From Paracoccus yeei ATCC BAA-599 (GTDB lineage: Bacteria > Pseudomonadota > Alphaproteobacteria > Rhodobacterales > Rhodobacteraceae): 64,000 nucleotides of DNA. Below are positions 10,543 through 19,149 of the stretch, in pieces; the first letter of the stretch is position 1, and every line of letters starts with the position of its first letter. The stretch spans positions 62,001 through 126,000 of the forward strand of contig NZ_JHWH01000008.1 of the NCBI RefSeq assembly GCF_000622145.1, written 5' to 3'. The notes beneath the pieces were generated by a model. The model was not told the DNA's origin, made no database searches, and saw only the letters and a list, made by a program, of their open reading frames with translations. Position numbers and translations under genes: made by a program.

Positions 10543-12534
10543 TCAGCGTCGCCAGAGCCAGGCATGGGTGCTGAGCGCGCCCTGCGCCTTGGCGAGCAGC
10601 CGCAGGCCCGGCCCGCCCGGGGCAAAACCGGGGTCGGCCAGGCGTTCCAGCGCAATCTCGGGCGGGCAGGGCAGGCCGGTCGCGGGGTCGAAATAGCGCG
10701 GATAGGCGATCAGTGCGGCATGGACCAGCCGCGCCAGGTCGGCGCGGGTGCGGCGGCGGTCCGGTACCGGCCCCAGGTCGCGCGTCAGCCCCCAGCCGGC
10801 GTAGAAAGGCGCGCCGAGCGTGGTGACGGGCAGGCCGCGCAGCAGCGCCTCGAACCCCAGGGTCGAGGTGATGGTCCAGACCTCGTCCACCTCTGCCATC
10901 AGCGCGGCCGCGCCGGTCTCCCTCGCGACCACATCCGCGAGCCCGGCCAGATCGGCGGGCGGAATCAGGCCGGGGCGCAGCCCCGCCTCGACATCGGGGT
11001 GGGGCTTGTAGATCAGCACGGCCCCCGGGTTTTCGGCCCGCACGCGGCGCAGCAGGGCCAGGTTCGTGCGCTCGGCCCCCGCGCCCAGGCGGATCGAGAC
11101 GTCGTCCTCGACCTGGCCGGGCACCAGGATGCGGTGGCCCGGGGGCAGGCGGGGCACGGTGCCGGCCAGGTTGTATTTCGTCACCCCGCTGGCCACCAGC
11201 GCCCGGGCCAGCGCGGCTGCCCGCGCCGCGCCGCCCGGTGGCATCGGCTCGGCCATCAGCCGCTCGAACCGGCTTTCGCGGGTCGGGTCGTAATAGATGC
11301 CCAGATCGTCCGCGACCAGCGACAGGGGCGGGACCAGCGCCGCGCCCAGCCCACGCGAGCGGATGAAGCCATCCTCGACCCGAAGCGCGCCGGGAACCCG
11401 GTCGGCAAGGCCCGCCCAGGCCAGCGTCACCTTGGCCGAGGGCCTGGCCGTAAAGCGCACGCCCTTGCCGCCGCCGAAGGCGCGGGCGACGAAGGGCCGC
11501 TTCCACAGGCGGATGCCATAGGCCAGGTGGCCCGCGTGGTCCTGGCGCCATGCCCTGGCCTCGGCCTCGAGCTGGTTCAGGGCGCCGTCGAAATCGGTCA
11601 GCCGGTCCAGGCAGGGATCATACCACACTGGTGCCAGCAGATGGCTTGCGGCAAACAGCGCCTCGACCGGGGCAGGGCGGCGGCGGGGAAAGCCATGGAG
11701 GTCGTCGGTCAGGCCCCAGCCGGCATAGAAGGGCTGGCCGAAGACGCGGGGCCTGTGGCCGGCCAGCACGGCCTCGTATCCCAGTTGCGACGACATGGCA
11801 TAGACCCGCGCCGCCCCGCGCAGAAGCCGCCAGGGCGACACCGGGCCGTCGCAGAAGCAATCGCCCGGACGCAGGTCGTCGCGGGTGAAATGGCCGGGGC
11901 GCAGCCCGGCGGCGGTTTCGGGATGGCTGCGGATGGCCACCGGCAGGCCCGGGTTTTCATCCCGCGCGGCAGAGAGCATGTCGAGGAACTCGGCCCGCCC
12001 GGCACCCAGCAGCGAGGCATCGCCGCGCGTCTGGTCGATGACCAGCACATGACACGGCGGCGGCAGGTCGGCACCGGGCAGGTGCGCGTTGTATTTCGAC
12101 AGGTCCGCCGCAATCAGCCGGTCGATGCCGTCCCGCGCCTGGCCGGCCAGCGACGCCGCCCGGGCCGAGGGGACTAGGCTTTCGATCAGCGAGGGCTGTT
12201 CGGGCCGGAAATGCAGGCCGAGCGGGTCGATCAGCAGCCCGACCGGACCGCGCCGGCCGGTGGGACCGGGGCTGCGGCCGGGCAGCACGGACCGCAGGAA
12301 GGCATCCTCGACGCGCACCAGGCCGGCGCCCGCGCGGGCGGCCACCGCCTCGCCCCGCCAGGCGGTCGGGCTTGCGCCCCAGACCCCCACGGTGTCGCCG
12401 GCCCTGGGCAGGCCCAGGACCGGCCGCCAGCCGGCCAGCGTCAGGATGCGGCGCAGGCGCGGGCGGGTGAAGAACCCGCCGTTGAATACGAAAAGCCGCC
12501 GGGGGGTCCCGGCGGCCTTGCTGTCGTCGTGCAT
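10543..12534 (-). CDS. kpsC: Capsule lipid-linker beta-Kdo glycosyltransferase KpsC
   Basis: A 663-residue cytoplasmic enzyme that extends the poly-Kdo linker on the lipid anchor of group 2-type capsules. It has two related glycosyltransferase halves, about residues 1-330 and 335-663; each repeats the same landmarks: an RVEDAFLRS / RVEDGFIRSRGLG block, SKYN / TKYN, SHPE / KPHPD, and an SQLGYEAVL / STLGFEALL block followed by PFYAGWGLT. KpsC halves add Kdo in beta-2,4 and beta-2,7 linkage. It starts 4 bases after the stop of the export lipoprotein gene, so both share a transcript. Confidence 0.93.
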   Translation of the reverse strand: MHDDSKAAGTPRRLFVFNGGFFTRPRLRRILTLAGWRPVLGLPRAGDTVGVWGASPTAWRGEAVAARAGAGLVRVEDAFLRSVLPGRSPGPTGRRGPVGLLIDPLGLHFRPEQPSLIESLVPSARAASLAGQARDGIDRLIAADLSKYNAHLPGADLPPPCHVLVIDQTRGDASLLGAGRAEFLDMLSAARDENPGLPVAIRSHPETAAGLRPGHFTRDDLRPGDCFCDGPVSPWRLLRGAARVYAMSSQLGYEAVLAGHRPRVFGQPFYAGWGLTDDLHGFPRRRPAPVEALFAASHLLAPVWYDPCLDRLTDFDGALNQLEAEARAWRQDHAGHLAYGIRLWKRPFVARAFGGGKGVRFTARPSAKVTLAWAGLADRVPGALRVEDGFIRSRGLGAALVPPLSLVADDLGIYYDPTRESRFERLMAEPMPPGGAARAAALARALVASGVTKYNLAGTVPRLPPGHRILVPGQVEDDVSIRLGAGAERTNLALLRRVRAENPGAVLIYKPHPDVEAGLRPGLIPPADLAGLADVVARETGAAALMAEVDEVWTITSTLGFEALLRGLPVTTLGAPFYAGWGLTRDLGPVPDRRRTRADLARLVHAALIAYPRYFDPATGLPCPPEIALERLADPGFAPGGPGLRLLAKAQGALSTHAWLWRR

Positions 12535-12538
12535 CCCG

Positions 12539-13717
12539 TTACTCGAACGAGCGGCTGGTCGAGCCGATCTGCGAGGCGGGCGTCAGGATCGCGCTCAGCG
12601 TTTTCTGCCACTGCACGAAGGGCGCTTCGGTGACGTAGACGGTATCGCCGTCGCGGATGACGAAGTCGCGGGCCAGGAACATCCCGTCCGGCCGGGTCAG
12701 GTCCAGCACATAGGCGACGCGCTGGTCGCCGTAGATGTCGTTGCGGCCCAGCACGGCGCGGGCGACCGACTGCGGCTCCTCGCGCAGGACGAAGACGCCC
12801 TTGGGGTCGGCCAGCGTGGTCGACAGGCCGCCGACCATGGCCACGGCCTCGATGGCGTTGACCTCGTCATTGCCCAGCGGAACCTTGGTCTGCCCGCCCA
12901 GCGCGCCCAGGGCGGTGAAGTTGCGCTCGTCCTCTTCGACCAGGATGATGTCGCCGGGGCGCAGCGCGATGTCGTTGCGCGCGCTGGAGTAAAGGTCGCG
13001 CAGCCAGACGCGGCCCGAGGTGTTGCCGCGCTTGACCGTGACCACCGCGACCTCGGGTTCGATGCTGACGCCGCCGGCGCGCGACAGCATGGCCGACAGC
13101 GTGCGGGTCGGCCGTTCGATCGGGAAGACGCCCTGGCCGTTGACCTTGCCCATGACCGAGACGGTCGCGCCGTCGCCGGCCACGCGCGTCACCATGACCT
13201 GCGGGTCCGGGGTCTGGGTTTCCAGCTTCTGCGTGATGATGCGGCGCAGTTCGTCGGGGGTGTTGCCCGCGGCGCGGACGCGGCCGGCATAGGGCACGAA
13301 GATATAGCCCTGGCTGTCCACCTGCAGCTGCTGAAGCTGGGTCGAACTGGTCCCCATCGAGGCCAGCAGCCCGTCATCGACGTTTTCCCAGATCGACAGG
13401 CCCAGGACGTCGCCCGGCCGCACTTCGTCCGCGCCGACCTGGCCGGCGTTCTTGAAGTCGGATCCGAAGCCATAGGCGGGCGAGAAGTTCGCCGCCCGGT
13501 TCACCCGGTCGTCCACCGTGACGACATGGGTGCTGCCCCCGTTGGCGACCGAACCCTTGAAGATTTCACCCCGTGTCGGGCCCGAGCGGGGCAGACCGCA
13601 GGCGGTCAGCAGCATGACGGCACCCATCACGGCGATCCGGCTTGCGCGGATCGCCAGCGAACGGCGTGCCGCGGTCGTCATAACCGCGCCGCGGCGCGAG
13701 AAACTGGTTGCGGTCAA
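12539..13717 (-). CDS. Polysaccharide export outer membrane lipoprotein (Wza/KpsD family)
   Basis: Outer-membrane secretin-like export protein, 392 residues from a TTG start at 13717 behind AGGAG with 7-base spacing; an in-frame ATG at 13681 lacks a ribosome site but gives the same mature protein. A lipoprotein signal ends MLLTAC (lipid-attached Cys 40 from TTG). The Poly_export region (GDVLGLSIWENVDDGLLAS... near residues 105-200) is followed by SLBB-type repeats with GVFPIERPTRTLSAMLSRAGG and RPGDIILVEEDERNF. It sits between kpsS and kpsC, matching the capsule export role. No inner-membrane exporter genes (kpsM, T, E) are in the window. Confidence 0.88.
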   Translation of the reverse strand: MTATSFSRRGAVMTTAARRSLAIRASRIAVMGAVMLLTACGLPRSGPTRGEIFKGSVANGGSTHVVTVDDRVNRAANFSPAYGFGSDFKNAGQVGADEVRPGDVLGLSIWENVDDGLLASMGTSSTQLQQLQVDSQGYIFVPYAGRVRAAGNTPDELRRIITQKLETQTPDPQVMVTRVAGDGATVSVMGKVNGQGVFPIERPTRTLSAMLSRAGGVSIEPEVAVVTVKRGNTSGRVWLRDLYSSARNDIALRPGDIILVEEDERNFTALGALGGQTKVPLGNDEVNAIEAVAMVGGLSTTLADPKGVFVLREEPQSVARAVLGRNDIYGDQRVAYVLDLTRPDGMFLARDFVIRDGDTVYVTEAPFVQWQKTLSAILTPASQIGSTSRSFE

Positions 13718-13819
13718 ACTTCTTACTCCTGTCACTTTCGTCCGAATCCGGCTTGTTGGCGCCGCGTTTTCGGGCACACTATCCCAGCTTTCCTAAGTTT
13801 TCCATAACTGCGCCAGTTG

Positions 13820-15184
13820 TCATTCCGTATAGGTGTCCAACTGTTGCCGATATTTCCCACGTCCGGCCAGAAGGGCCTGATAGGGGTCCTCGGGCGCCAG
13901 CATCATGTCGACGACGATGCGCAGCGCATGGGCGCGCGAACGCTCGGAATAGAATCCCCCCGGCACCTGACTGCTTTCCAGCAGAAAATCGCGATACCGG
14001 CGATAGGTATAGGGGTTCGGCGGCTCGGGCTCGGCCAGGAAATCGGCCAGGCTTTGATGCGAGACCAGGCCCGGCTTGTCGAACACCGCCCGCCCCATGG
14101 CCTTGACCGGCAGCCCGCGCCACAGCGCCTGCTGGGCCGAGGTCGAGTTCACCGTGACCACCGCGCGCGCCTGGTTCAGCAGCCGCGCCAGCTTGCCGCC
14201 GCGCACGAAATGCACCCGGTCCGCGATTCCCAGGTCCTGGGCCTTGCGCTGCACGGCCTGGCGGATGCCGCCGCGCCCGTCCTCCAGCGGATGGGCCTTG
14301 AAGACGACATGATGGTGGCGGGGCGCCGAGCGGGCGAATTCGGCGATCACCTCGTCGGTGAACTCGGACATGGTGCCATAGGGCGAATGGGCGACGAAGT
14401 TGGAATCGTGTTCCAGCTGCATCGGCACCAGCACATAGGGAAAGCCGCCGCGGCGCACGGCCTCGGCCTCGCGGTGCTGGGCGATCATGTCGACGGGGGT
14501 CAGCAGCAGGCGGCGCAGGTTCAGCCGGAATTCGCGAAAGACGCCGATCTGGCGATGGGTGCGGTATCCCTTGTAGCGCCAGTTGGCGATCAGGACGAAG
14601 AAATGATAAAGCGCACCATAGAACTTGTGCTGGCGCATGTCGCCCCAGCGCGCGGGAGGGCGCGTCAACTCTCCCATGCGGCCGCGCAGGGCGTTGCGCA
14701 TCTCGCGCAGCGCGATCCCCATCAGCGCCGAATTGCCGTTCGAGCCGCCGCGTTCGTAGGTGATCCAGAACGGCCGCAGATAGCCTTCCTCGAACACATG
14801 CAGCACCAGGCCATGCCGCAGGCTGGCGGCGCGGGCGGCGGCGTGGATCGGGCGCACGTCGCCGTAAAGCACGAGGTCGGTGATGCCCTTTTCGGCGATC
14901 AGCCGTTCAAGATGGGCGGGCCATTCCTCGGGCGTGCCGGTGTGGCGAATGAAATGGGCGGCGTCCTTCCAGAAGAATTCGTCCCCGGCGTTGAAGCCGG
15001 CGCGCCAGACGGTGGCGCCCGCCGCGCGCAACAGCCGCGCCAGGCGGTCAAAGAACGGGCCGTGCGGCCCCTGCAGCATCAGAAAGACCCGCTGCTCGGC
15101 CGGTCGCGCCGCAAGATCGAAGGGCGGCATCATGGTCGGGGTCAGCACATTCACAACGTCTTTTTCCACGGAGATGGCCGCCAA
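13820..15184 (-). CDS. kpsS: Capsule lipid-linker beta-Kdo glycosyltransferase KpsS
   Basis: Adds the first Kdo to the phosphatidylglycerol anchor of group 2-type capsule chains. 454 residues from a TTG at 15184; a GTG at 15154 is an alternative, as neither has a strong ribosome site and the conserved part starts at VFLMLQGPHGPFFDRLARLL (about residue 33). Landmarks are DLVLYGDVRPIHAAA, HVFEEGYLRPFWITYE, VFKAHPLEDGRGG and NSTSAQQALWRGLPV. First gene of the capsule block; 102 bases separate it from the export lipoprotein. It is divergent from ribE. Confidence 0.92.
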   Translation of the reverse strand: MAAISVEKDVVNVLTPTMMPPFDLAARPAEQRVFLMLQGPHGPFFDRLARLLRAAGATVWRAGFNAGDEFFWKDAAHFIRHTGTPEEWPAHLERLIAEKGITDLVLYGDVRPIHAAARAASLRHGLVLHVFEEGYLRPFWITYERGGSNGNSALMGIALREMRNALRGRMGELTRPPARWGDMRQHKFYGALYHFFVLIANWRYKGYRTHRQIGVFREFRLNLRRLLLTPVDMIAQHREAEAVRRGGFPYVLVPMQLEHDSNFVAHSPYGTMSEFTDEVIAEFARSAPRHHHVVFKAHPLEDGRGGIRQAVQRKAQDLGIADRVHFVRGGKLARLLNQARAVVTVNSTSAQQALWRGLPVKAMGRAVFDKPGLVSHQSLADFLAEPEPPNPYTYRRYRDFLLESSQVPGGFYSERSRAHALRIVVDMMLAPEDPYQALLAGRGKYRQQLDTYTE

Positions 15185-15367
15185 AGCCGGAATGAAAAAA
15201 CCTGAGGGGACCGATCACGGAACAGCCGGTTAATGCCGGAACGACCGACTGATGCACGAATCGCGCCGGGGTGTCACGCCCTTTCCCGGCAAATTATCAA
15301 GGATTGCTTGAAGAGCGGACGCCGAGGCTCTAGGTCTGCGCGCAGGATTGGCGAAAGCGGAGCGGCC

Positions 15368-15961
15368 ATGTTCACCGGGATCATCACCGATATCGGCAAT
15401 GTCAGTCAGGTCGAGATGCGGGGCGACATGCGCGCGCGCATCGCCTGCCACTACGACATGGCGGGGGTGGACCTGGGCGCCTCGATCGCCTGCGACGGGG
15501 TCTGCCTGACGGTGGTGGAAAAGGGCGCGGACTGGTTCGAGGTCGACATCTCGGCCGAGACCCTGTCCAAAACCAACATCGGCGCGAACGGCTGGGCGCC
15601 CGGCAAGCGGCTGAACCTGGAACGCGCGCTGCGCGTCGGCGACGAACTGGGCGGGCACATCGTGTCGGGCCATGTGGACGGCACCGCGGTGATCGAGGAG
15701 ATGCACGACGAAGGCGGCAGCACGCGCGTCACCTTCCGCGCGCCCGAAGGGCTGGCGCGGTTCATCGCCGAAAAGGGCTCGGTCGCGCTGAATGGCACCT
15801 CGCTGACCGTGAACGAGGTCGAGGGCGCGCGGTTTGGCGTGAACCTCATCCCCCACACCCAGACCGTGACGACCTGGGGCGAGGCGCGGGTGGGCGATGC
15901 CGTCAACCTGGAGATCGACACGCTGGCGCGCTATGTCGCGCGGCTGGCCGGCGGATTGTGA
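15368..15961 (+). CDS. ribE: Riboflavin synthase alpha subunit
   Basis: Dismutates two 6,7-dimethyl-8-ribityllumazine molecules to riboflavin. 197 residues with two homologous lumazine-binding barrels. The start is the ATG giving the hallmark MFTGIITDIG, preceded by GGAG; longer frames upstream have no support. First half: SIACDGVCLTVV; second half: SVALNGTSLTVNEVEG, with GHVDGTAVI between. The gene opens the second riboflavin group, followed by ribBX, ribH and nusB. Confidence 0.96.
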   Translation: MFTGIITDIGNVSQVEMRGDMRARIACHYDMAGVDLGASIACDGVCLTVVEKGADWFEVDISAETLSKTNIGANGWAPGKRLNLERALRVGDELGGHIVSGHVDGTAVIEEMHDEGGSTRVTFRAPEGLARFIAEKGSVALNGTSLTVNEVEGARFGVNLIPHTQTVTTWGEARVGDAVNLEIDTLARYVARLAGGL

Positions 15962-16110
15962 CAAGGATGCCGGCCCCTTGACGCATGGGCGCGCGCATCG
16001 GGGCTTGCGCGCGGGGCCCGTGCGGTGCAGACCCGACAACAGGCCCTGCCGGGCCGGACAGGACGATGCGGGTGGTCGGGCGGACGCCGCCCCGCCCGCG
16101 CTAAGGACGC

Positions 16111-17241
16111 ATGGAGCGGCGGATGCACTATGAAAAACCCGGACCCGTCGAGCGCGACTGGGCGGACGTGATCTCGAAGACCGAGGAGATCATCAACGAG
16201 GCTCGCAACGGCCGCATGTTCATCCTGGTCGACCACGAGGACCGCGAGAACGAGGGCGATCTGGTCATCCCGGCCCAGATGGCCACGCCCGAGGCGATCA
16301 ACTTCATGGCCACTCATGGCCGTGGGCTGATCTGCCTGGCGCTGCCGGGCGCCCGGATCGACGCCCTGGGCCTGCCGCTGATGAGCCCCAAGAACTCCAG
16401 CCGGCACGAAACCGCCTTTACCATGTCGATCGAGGCGCGCGAGGGCGTCACCACCGGCATCTCGGCCCATGACCGGGCCCATACCATCGCCGTGGCCATC
16501 GACCCGACCAAGGGCGCGGCCGACATCGCGACGCCGGGCCATGTGTTCCCGCTGCGCGCCCGGGACGGGGGCGTGCTGGTTCGCGCCGGCCATACCGAGG
16601 CGGCGGTGGACGTGGCGCGCCTGGCCGGCCTGAACCCCGCCGGCGTCATCTGCGAGATCATGAACGAGGACGGGACCATGGCCCGCCTGCCGGACCTGGT
16701 CGGCTTCGCGCAGCGCCATGGGCTGAAGATCGGGACGATCAGCGATCTGATCGCCTATCGCCGCCGCCACGACAACCTGATCGCCGAGCGCGCGCAGCGC
16801 GCGGTCCATTCGATCCATGGCGGCGACTGGATGATGCGGGTCTTTGCCGACGAGACCTCGGGCGCGGAACATATCGTGCTGACCAAGGGCGACCTGACCG
16901 CCCCGGGTCCGGTCCTGGTGCGGATGCACGCGCTGGACCCGCTGCACGACGTGTTGGGCATCGGCCGCGAGGATGCGGGCGAACTGTCCCAGGCCATGCG
17001 CCTGATCGAGGAGGAGGGGCGCGGCGTCGTCGTGCTGTTCCGCGACCTGGAAAAGCGCCTGCCGGTGCAGGGCGAGGTGTCGCCCCATGTGCTGCGCCAG
17101 TACGGGCTTGGCGCGCAGATCCTGTCCGCCCTGGGCCTGTCCGAGCTTGCGCTGCTGACCAACTCCGCCCCGGTCAAGATCGTCGGGCTTGACGCCTACG
17201 GGCTTTCGATCCATTCCACCCGTCCGATTCCCAAAGGGTAA
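16111..17241 (+). CDS. ribB: 3,4-dihydroxy-2-butanone-4-phosphate synthase with degenerate GTP cyclohydrolase II domain (RibBX type)
   Basis: 376 residues. The N-terminal RibB domain (about 20-220) is intact: ILVDHEDRENEGDL, ATHGRGLICLAL, and GHTEAAVDVARLAG. It makes dihydroxybutanone phosphate from ribulose 5-phosphate. The C-terminal domain looks like GTP cyclohydrolase II but lacks the zinc cysteines: where active enzymes have a Cys-rich loop (type CLTGDxxxSLRCDCG), this has MHALDPLHDVLGIGRED. It still keeps LIEEEGRGVVVLF. Such proteins are known as RibBX, and a separate RibA is then needed elsewhere. The ATG at 16126 is an alternative start. Confidence 0.93.
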   Translation: MERRMHYEKPGPVERDWADVISKTEEIINEARNGRMFILVDHEDRENEGDLVIPAQMATPEAINFMATHGRGLICLALPGARIDALGLPLMSPKNSSRHETAFTMSIEAREGVTTGISAHDRAHTIAVAIDPTKGAADIATPGHVFPLRARDGGVLVRAGHTEAAVDVARLAGLNPAGVICEIMNEDGTMARLPDLVGFAQRHGLKIGTISDLIAYRRRHDNLIAERAQRAVHSIHGGDWMMRVFADETSGAEHIVLTKGDLTAPGPVLVRMHALDPLHDVLGIGREDAGELSQAMRLIEEEGRGVVVLFRDLEKRLPVQGEVSPHVLRQYGLGAQILSALGLSELALLTNSAPVKIVGLDAYGLSIHSTRPIPKG

Positions 17242-17244
17242 GAC

Positions 17245-17790
17245 ATGGCCGCCAGCATCGAACATCAACAACTGCCGCTGCCCCGCATCGAGGGCGCGCG
17301 GCTTCTGGTCGTCGTCGCGCCCTATTACCGCTCGATCGCCGAGGCGATGGTCGAGGGCGCGCGCGCCGTCGCCGCCGAGGCGGGCGCCAGCGCCGATCTG
17401 GTCGAGGTGCCGGGCGCGCTCGAGGTCCCGACCGCCATTGCGCTGGCCGCCGCGCGCGGGCTTTATGACGGTTACGTGGCGATCGGCTGTGTGATCCGGG
17501 GCGAAACGACGCACTACGACACGGTGTGCAACGACAGCTCGCGCGGGCTCACCCTGCTGGGGCTGCAGGGCCATTGCATCGGCAACGGCATCCTGACGGT
17601 CGAGAACTACGAACAGGCCGCCGTCCGCGCCGACCCCGAGGGGCAGAACAAGGGCGGGGGCGCCGCCGCCGCCGCGCTGCACCTGATCGCGCTGAAGCGG
17701 CGCTGGGAAAGCCGCACCGCGGGCGAGGGGGCCGTCAGCTCCGACATCATCCGCCTGGCGGGCGAACTTGACGGGCCGCGCGGCGCATGA
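17245..17790 (+). CDS. ribH: 6,7-dimethyl-8-ribityllumazine synthase
   Basis: Condenses the pyrimidine and butanone phosphate intermediates to the lumazine precursor of riboflavin. 181 residues, starting 3 bases after ribBX. Family blocks are VVAPYYRSIAEAMVEGA, VPGALEVPTAIALAA, GCVIRGETTHYDTV and NGILTVENYEQA. The C-terminal tail after ALHLIALKRRWESR is about 20 residues longer than in many homologues. It overlaps nusB by 4 bases (ATGA), the usual arrangement. Confidence 0.96.
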   Translation: MAASIEHQQLPLPRIEGARLLVVVAPYYRSIAEAMVEGARAVAAEAGASADLVEVPGALEVPTAIALAAARGLYDGYVAIGCVIRGETTHYDTVCNDSSRGLTLLGLQGHCIGNGILTVENYEQAAVRADPEGQNKGGGAAAAALHLIALKRRWESRTAGEGAVSSDIIRLAGELDGPRGA

Positions 17791-18284
17791 GCGGGTCGAG
17801 GGAAAACCGGACCCCCGAGCAGCGGGCCGAACGCCAGGCCCGCACCTCGGCCGCGCGCGTCTATGCCGTGCAGGCGCTGTTCCAGATGGAGGCCGCCGGC
17901 CAGTCCGCCGACACCGTCCTGCGCGAATTCCGCCAGTGGCGCATCGGCCGCGAGGACGAGGATTCCGACATGGTTTCGGTTGAGGCCGACGAGTCGCTGT
18001 TCGGCCGCATCCTGGATGACGCGGTGAACTGGCAGTCGCGCATCGACCAGGCGACCGACCGGGCGCTGGTCGCGAAATGGCCGATCGACCGCATCGACCC
18101 GGTGCTGCGGGCACTGTTTCGCGCCGGCGGGGCCGAACTGGTCGCCAGCAAGACGCCGCCTCGCGTCGTCATCACCGAATATGTCCGCATTGCCGAGGCG
18201 TTCTTTCCCGAAGGCCGCGAACCCAAGTTCGTCAACGCGGTGCTGGACCACATGGCACGCGAAGCCCGGCCGGACGCCTTCTGA
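17787..18284 (+). CDS. nusB: Transcription antitermination factor NusB
   Basis: RNA-binding factor for rRNA operon antitermination, 165 residues. It shows ARVYAVQALFQMEAAGQS at the N-terminus, KWPIDRIDPVLRALFRAGGAEL in the middle and FVNAVLDHMAREARP at the end. Its ATG overlaps the ribH stop. ribH-nusB coupling is common in proteobacteria. A weak terminator-like hairpin follows. Confidence 0.95.
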   Translation: MSGSRENRTPEQRAERQARTSAARVYAVQALFQMEAAGQSADTVLREFRQWRIGREDEDSDMVSVEADESLFGRILDDAVNWQSRIDQATDRALVAKWPIDRIDPVLRALFRAGGAELVASKTPPRVVITEYVRIAEAFFPEGREPKFVNAVLDHMAREARPDAF

Positions 18285-18313
18285 CGTCCGGCCCCTGGGC
18301 CGATCCTGGCCCT

Positions 18314-18337
18314 GCGGCCCTTCGCCGCGATTTTTCT
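18314..18337 (+). terminator. Weak terminator-like hairpin after nusB
   Basis: Five-base stem GCGGC / GCCGC (18314-18318 and 18324-18328) with a 5-base loop, followed by GATTTTTCTTT. The stem is short, so efficiency is uncertain; its position 30 bases after the nusB stop fits the end of the riboflavin operon. Confidence 0.45.
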
Positions 18338-18401
18338 TTCCCCAAAAGCGCCGCATTGCGTTATTGTGCCGAAGTGTTCCAACCGCGCCGGTGCTGCCGC
18401 C

Positions 18402-18704
18402 ATGCCTCGTCTTGTCCGCCTGTATATCGTCAGCATCGCCTGGGGCGCCCTTCTGGGGGCGGTCTTCACCGGCCTGTTGATCGCGCTGGATGTCGCGGGT
18501 CTGCGGCATCTGGTCTGGGCGACCCGGGGCGGCTTCATCGCCGTGGCCATGCTGCTGGCATTCCACATCCTGCTGTTTTCGGGCGTCCAGTTCGGCATTG
18601 CGGTGATGCGTATGGCCCAAGGCCGGGATTCGGGGCCGCGTGGGCTGCGCAGGGCCGTGGGCGCGCCGCTGCCGATCATGATCCCGGCGCAGAAAAACAC
18701 CTGA
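18402..18704 (+). CDS. Small two-helix membrane protein, unknown function
   Basis: 100 residues from the ATG at 18402; an in-frame ATG at 18366 would add 12 residues. Two strong hydrophobic stretches (IVSIAWGALLGAVFTGLLIALDVAGL and GGFIAVAMLLAFHILLFSGVQFGIAVM) flank a short polar turn, and the tail is basic (RDSGPRGLRRAV). I do not recognise a named family; the length and layout suggest a conserved inner-membrane protein. It stands alone between nusB and a long AT-rich gap. Confidence 0.7.
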   Translation: MPRLVRLYIVSIAWGALLGAVFTGLLIALDVAGLRHLVWATRGGFIAVAMLLAFHILLFSGVQFGIAVMRMAQGRDSGPRGLRRAVGAPLPIMIPAQKNT

Positions 18705-19149
18705 TCGCCGGGCAACGTTCCTGGCCGATTTCCGGTTCCGTCCCTTCACAAGGATTTACGATCCAACTGTGGACACCGTGCAACAATGCAGCCTTGGGGC
18801 GAGCAAGAATAGCCTGCCTAAAATTTGCGCAAAGCTTGTTCGGGACAAAACTGTTACGATTCCTTAACGTTCCGTGATGTTGGACATTGCCCATTAGAGT
18901 ATGAAACTTCGTTAAAAACACCCTAAAAATTGAAAACGACATTTGGTTTCATCACAAATCGCCATGGTCGAAAATCCGCCGATGCAAAAAAGCAACAGTG
19001 CTTTCACGATTTTGCGACTGTGCGTGCGTTCCGGCTCACCCTTTATGCGGGGCAAGGCTGGGGATAATTCTACCCCAGCAGAGATGCTCACGGTTGCACC
19101 GAACAGCGGCCGTGGACACGAAAACGGTTCAGTAAAAGGACTGCTACAG
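18705..19149. other. 445-base AT-rich intergenic region before the DUF481 gene
   Basis: No supported gene. The stretch 18780-18960 is clearly richer in A and T than the flanks, likely promoter DNA for the outer membrane protein. A perfect hairpin GCTGGGG / CCCCAGC (19057-19063 and 19073-19079, 9-base loop) lies about 70 bases before that start and would fall in its leader RNA. The 88-residue minus-strand frame over 18676-18942 has no family features. Confidence 0.55.

Noticed and set aside
15185..15367. Possible FMN riboswitch before ribE
   Set aside because: The conserved RFN sequence blocks are not present; the gap looks like ordinary divergent promoter DNA. The 149 bases before ribBX were checked with the same result.
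18676..18942. 88-residue minus-strand frame in the AT-rich gap
   Set aside because: No ribosome site, signal, or family feature; overlaps the end of the small membrane gene.
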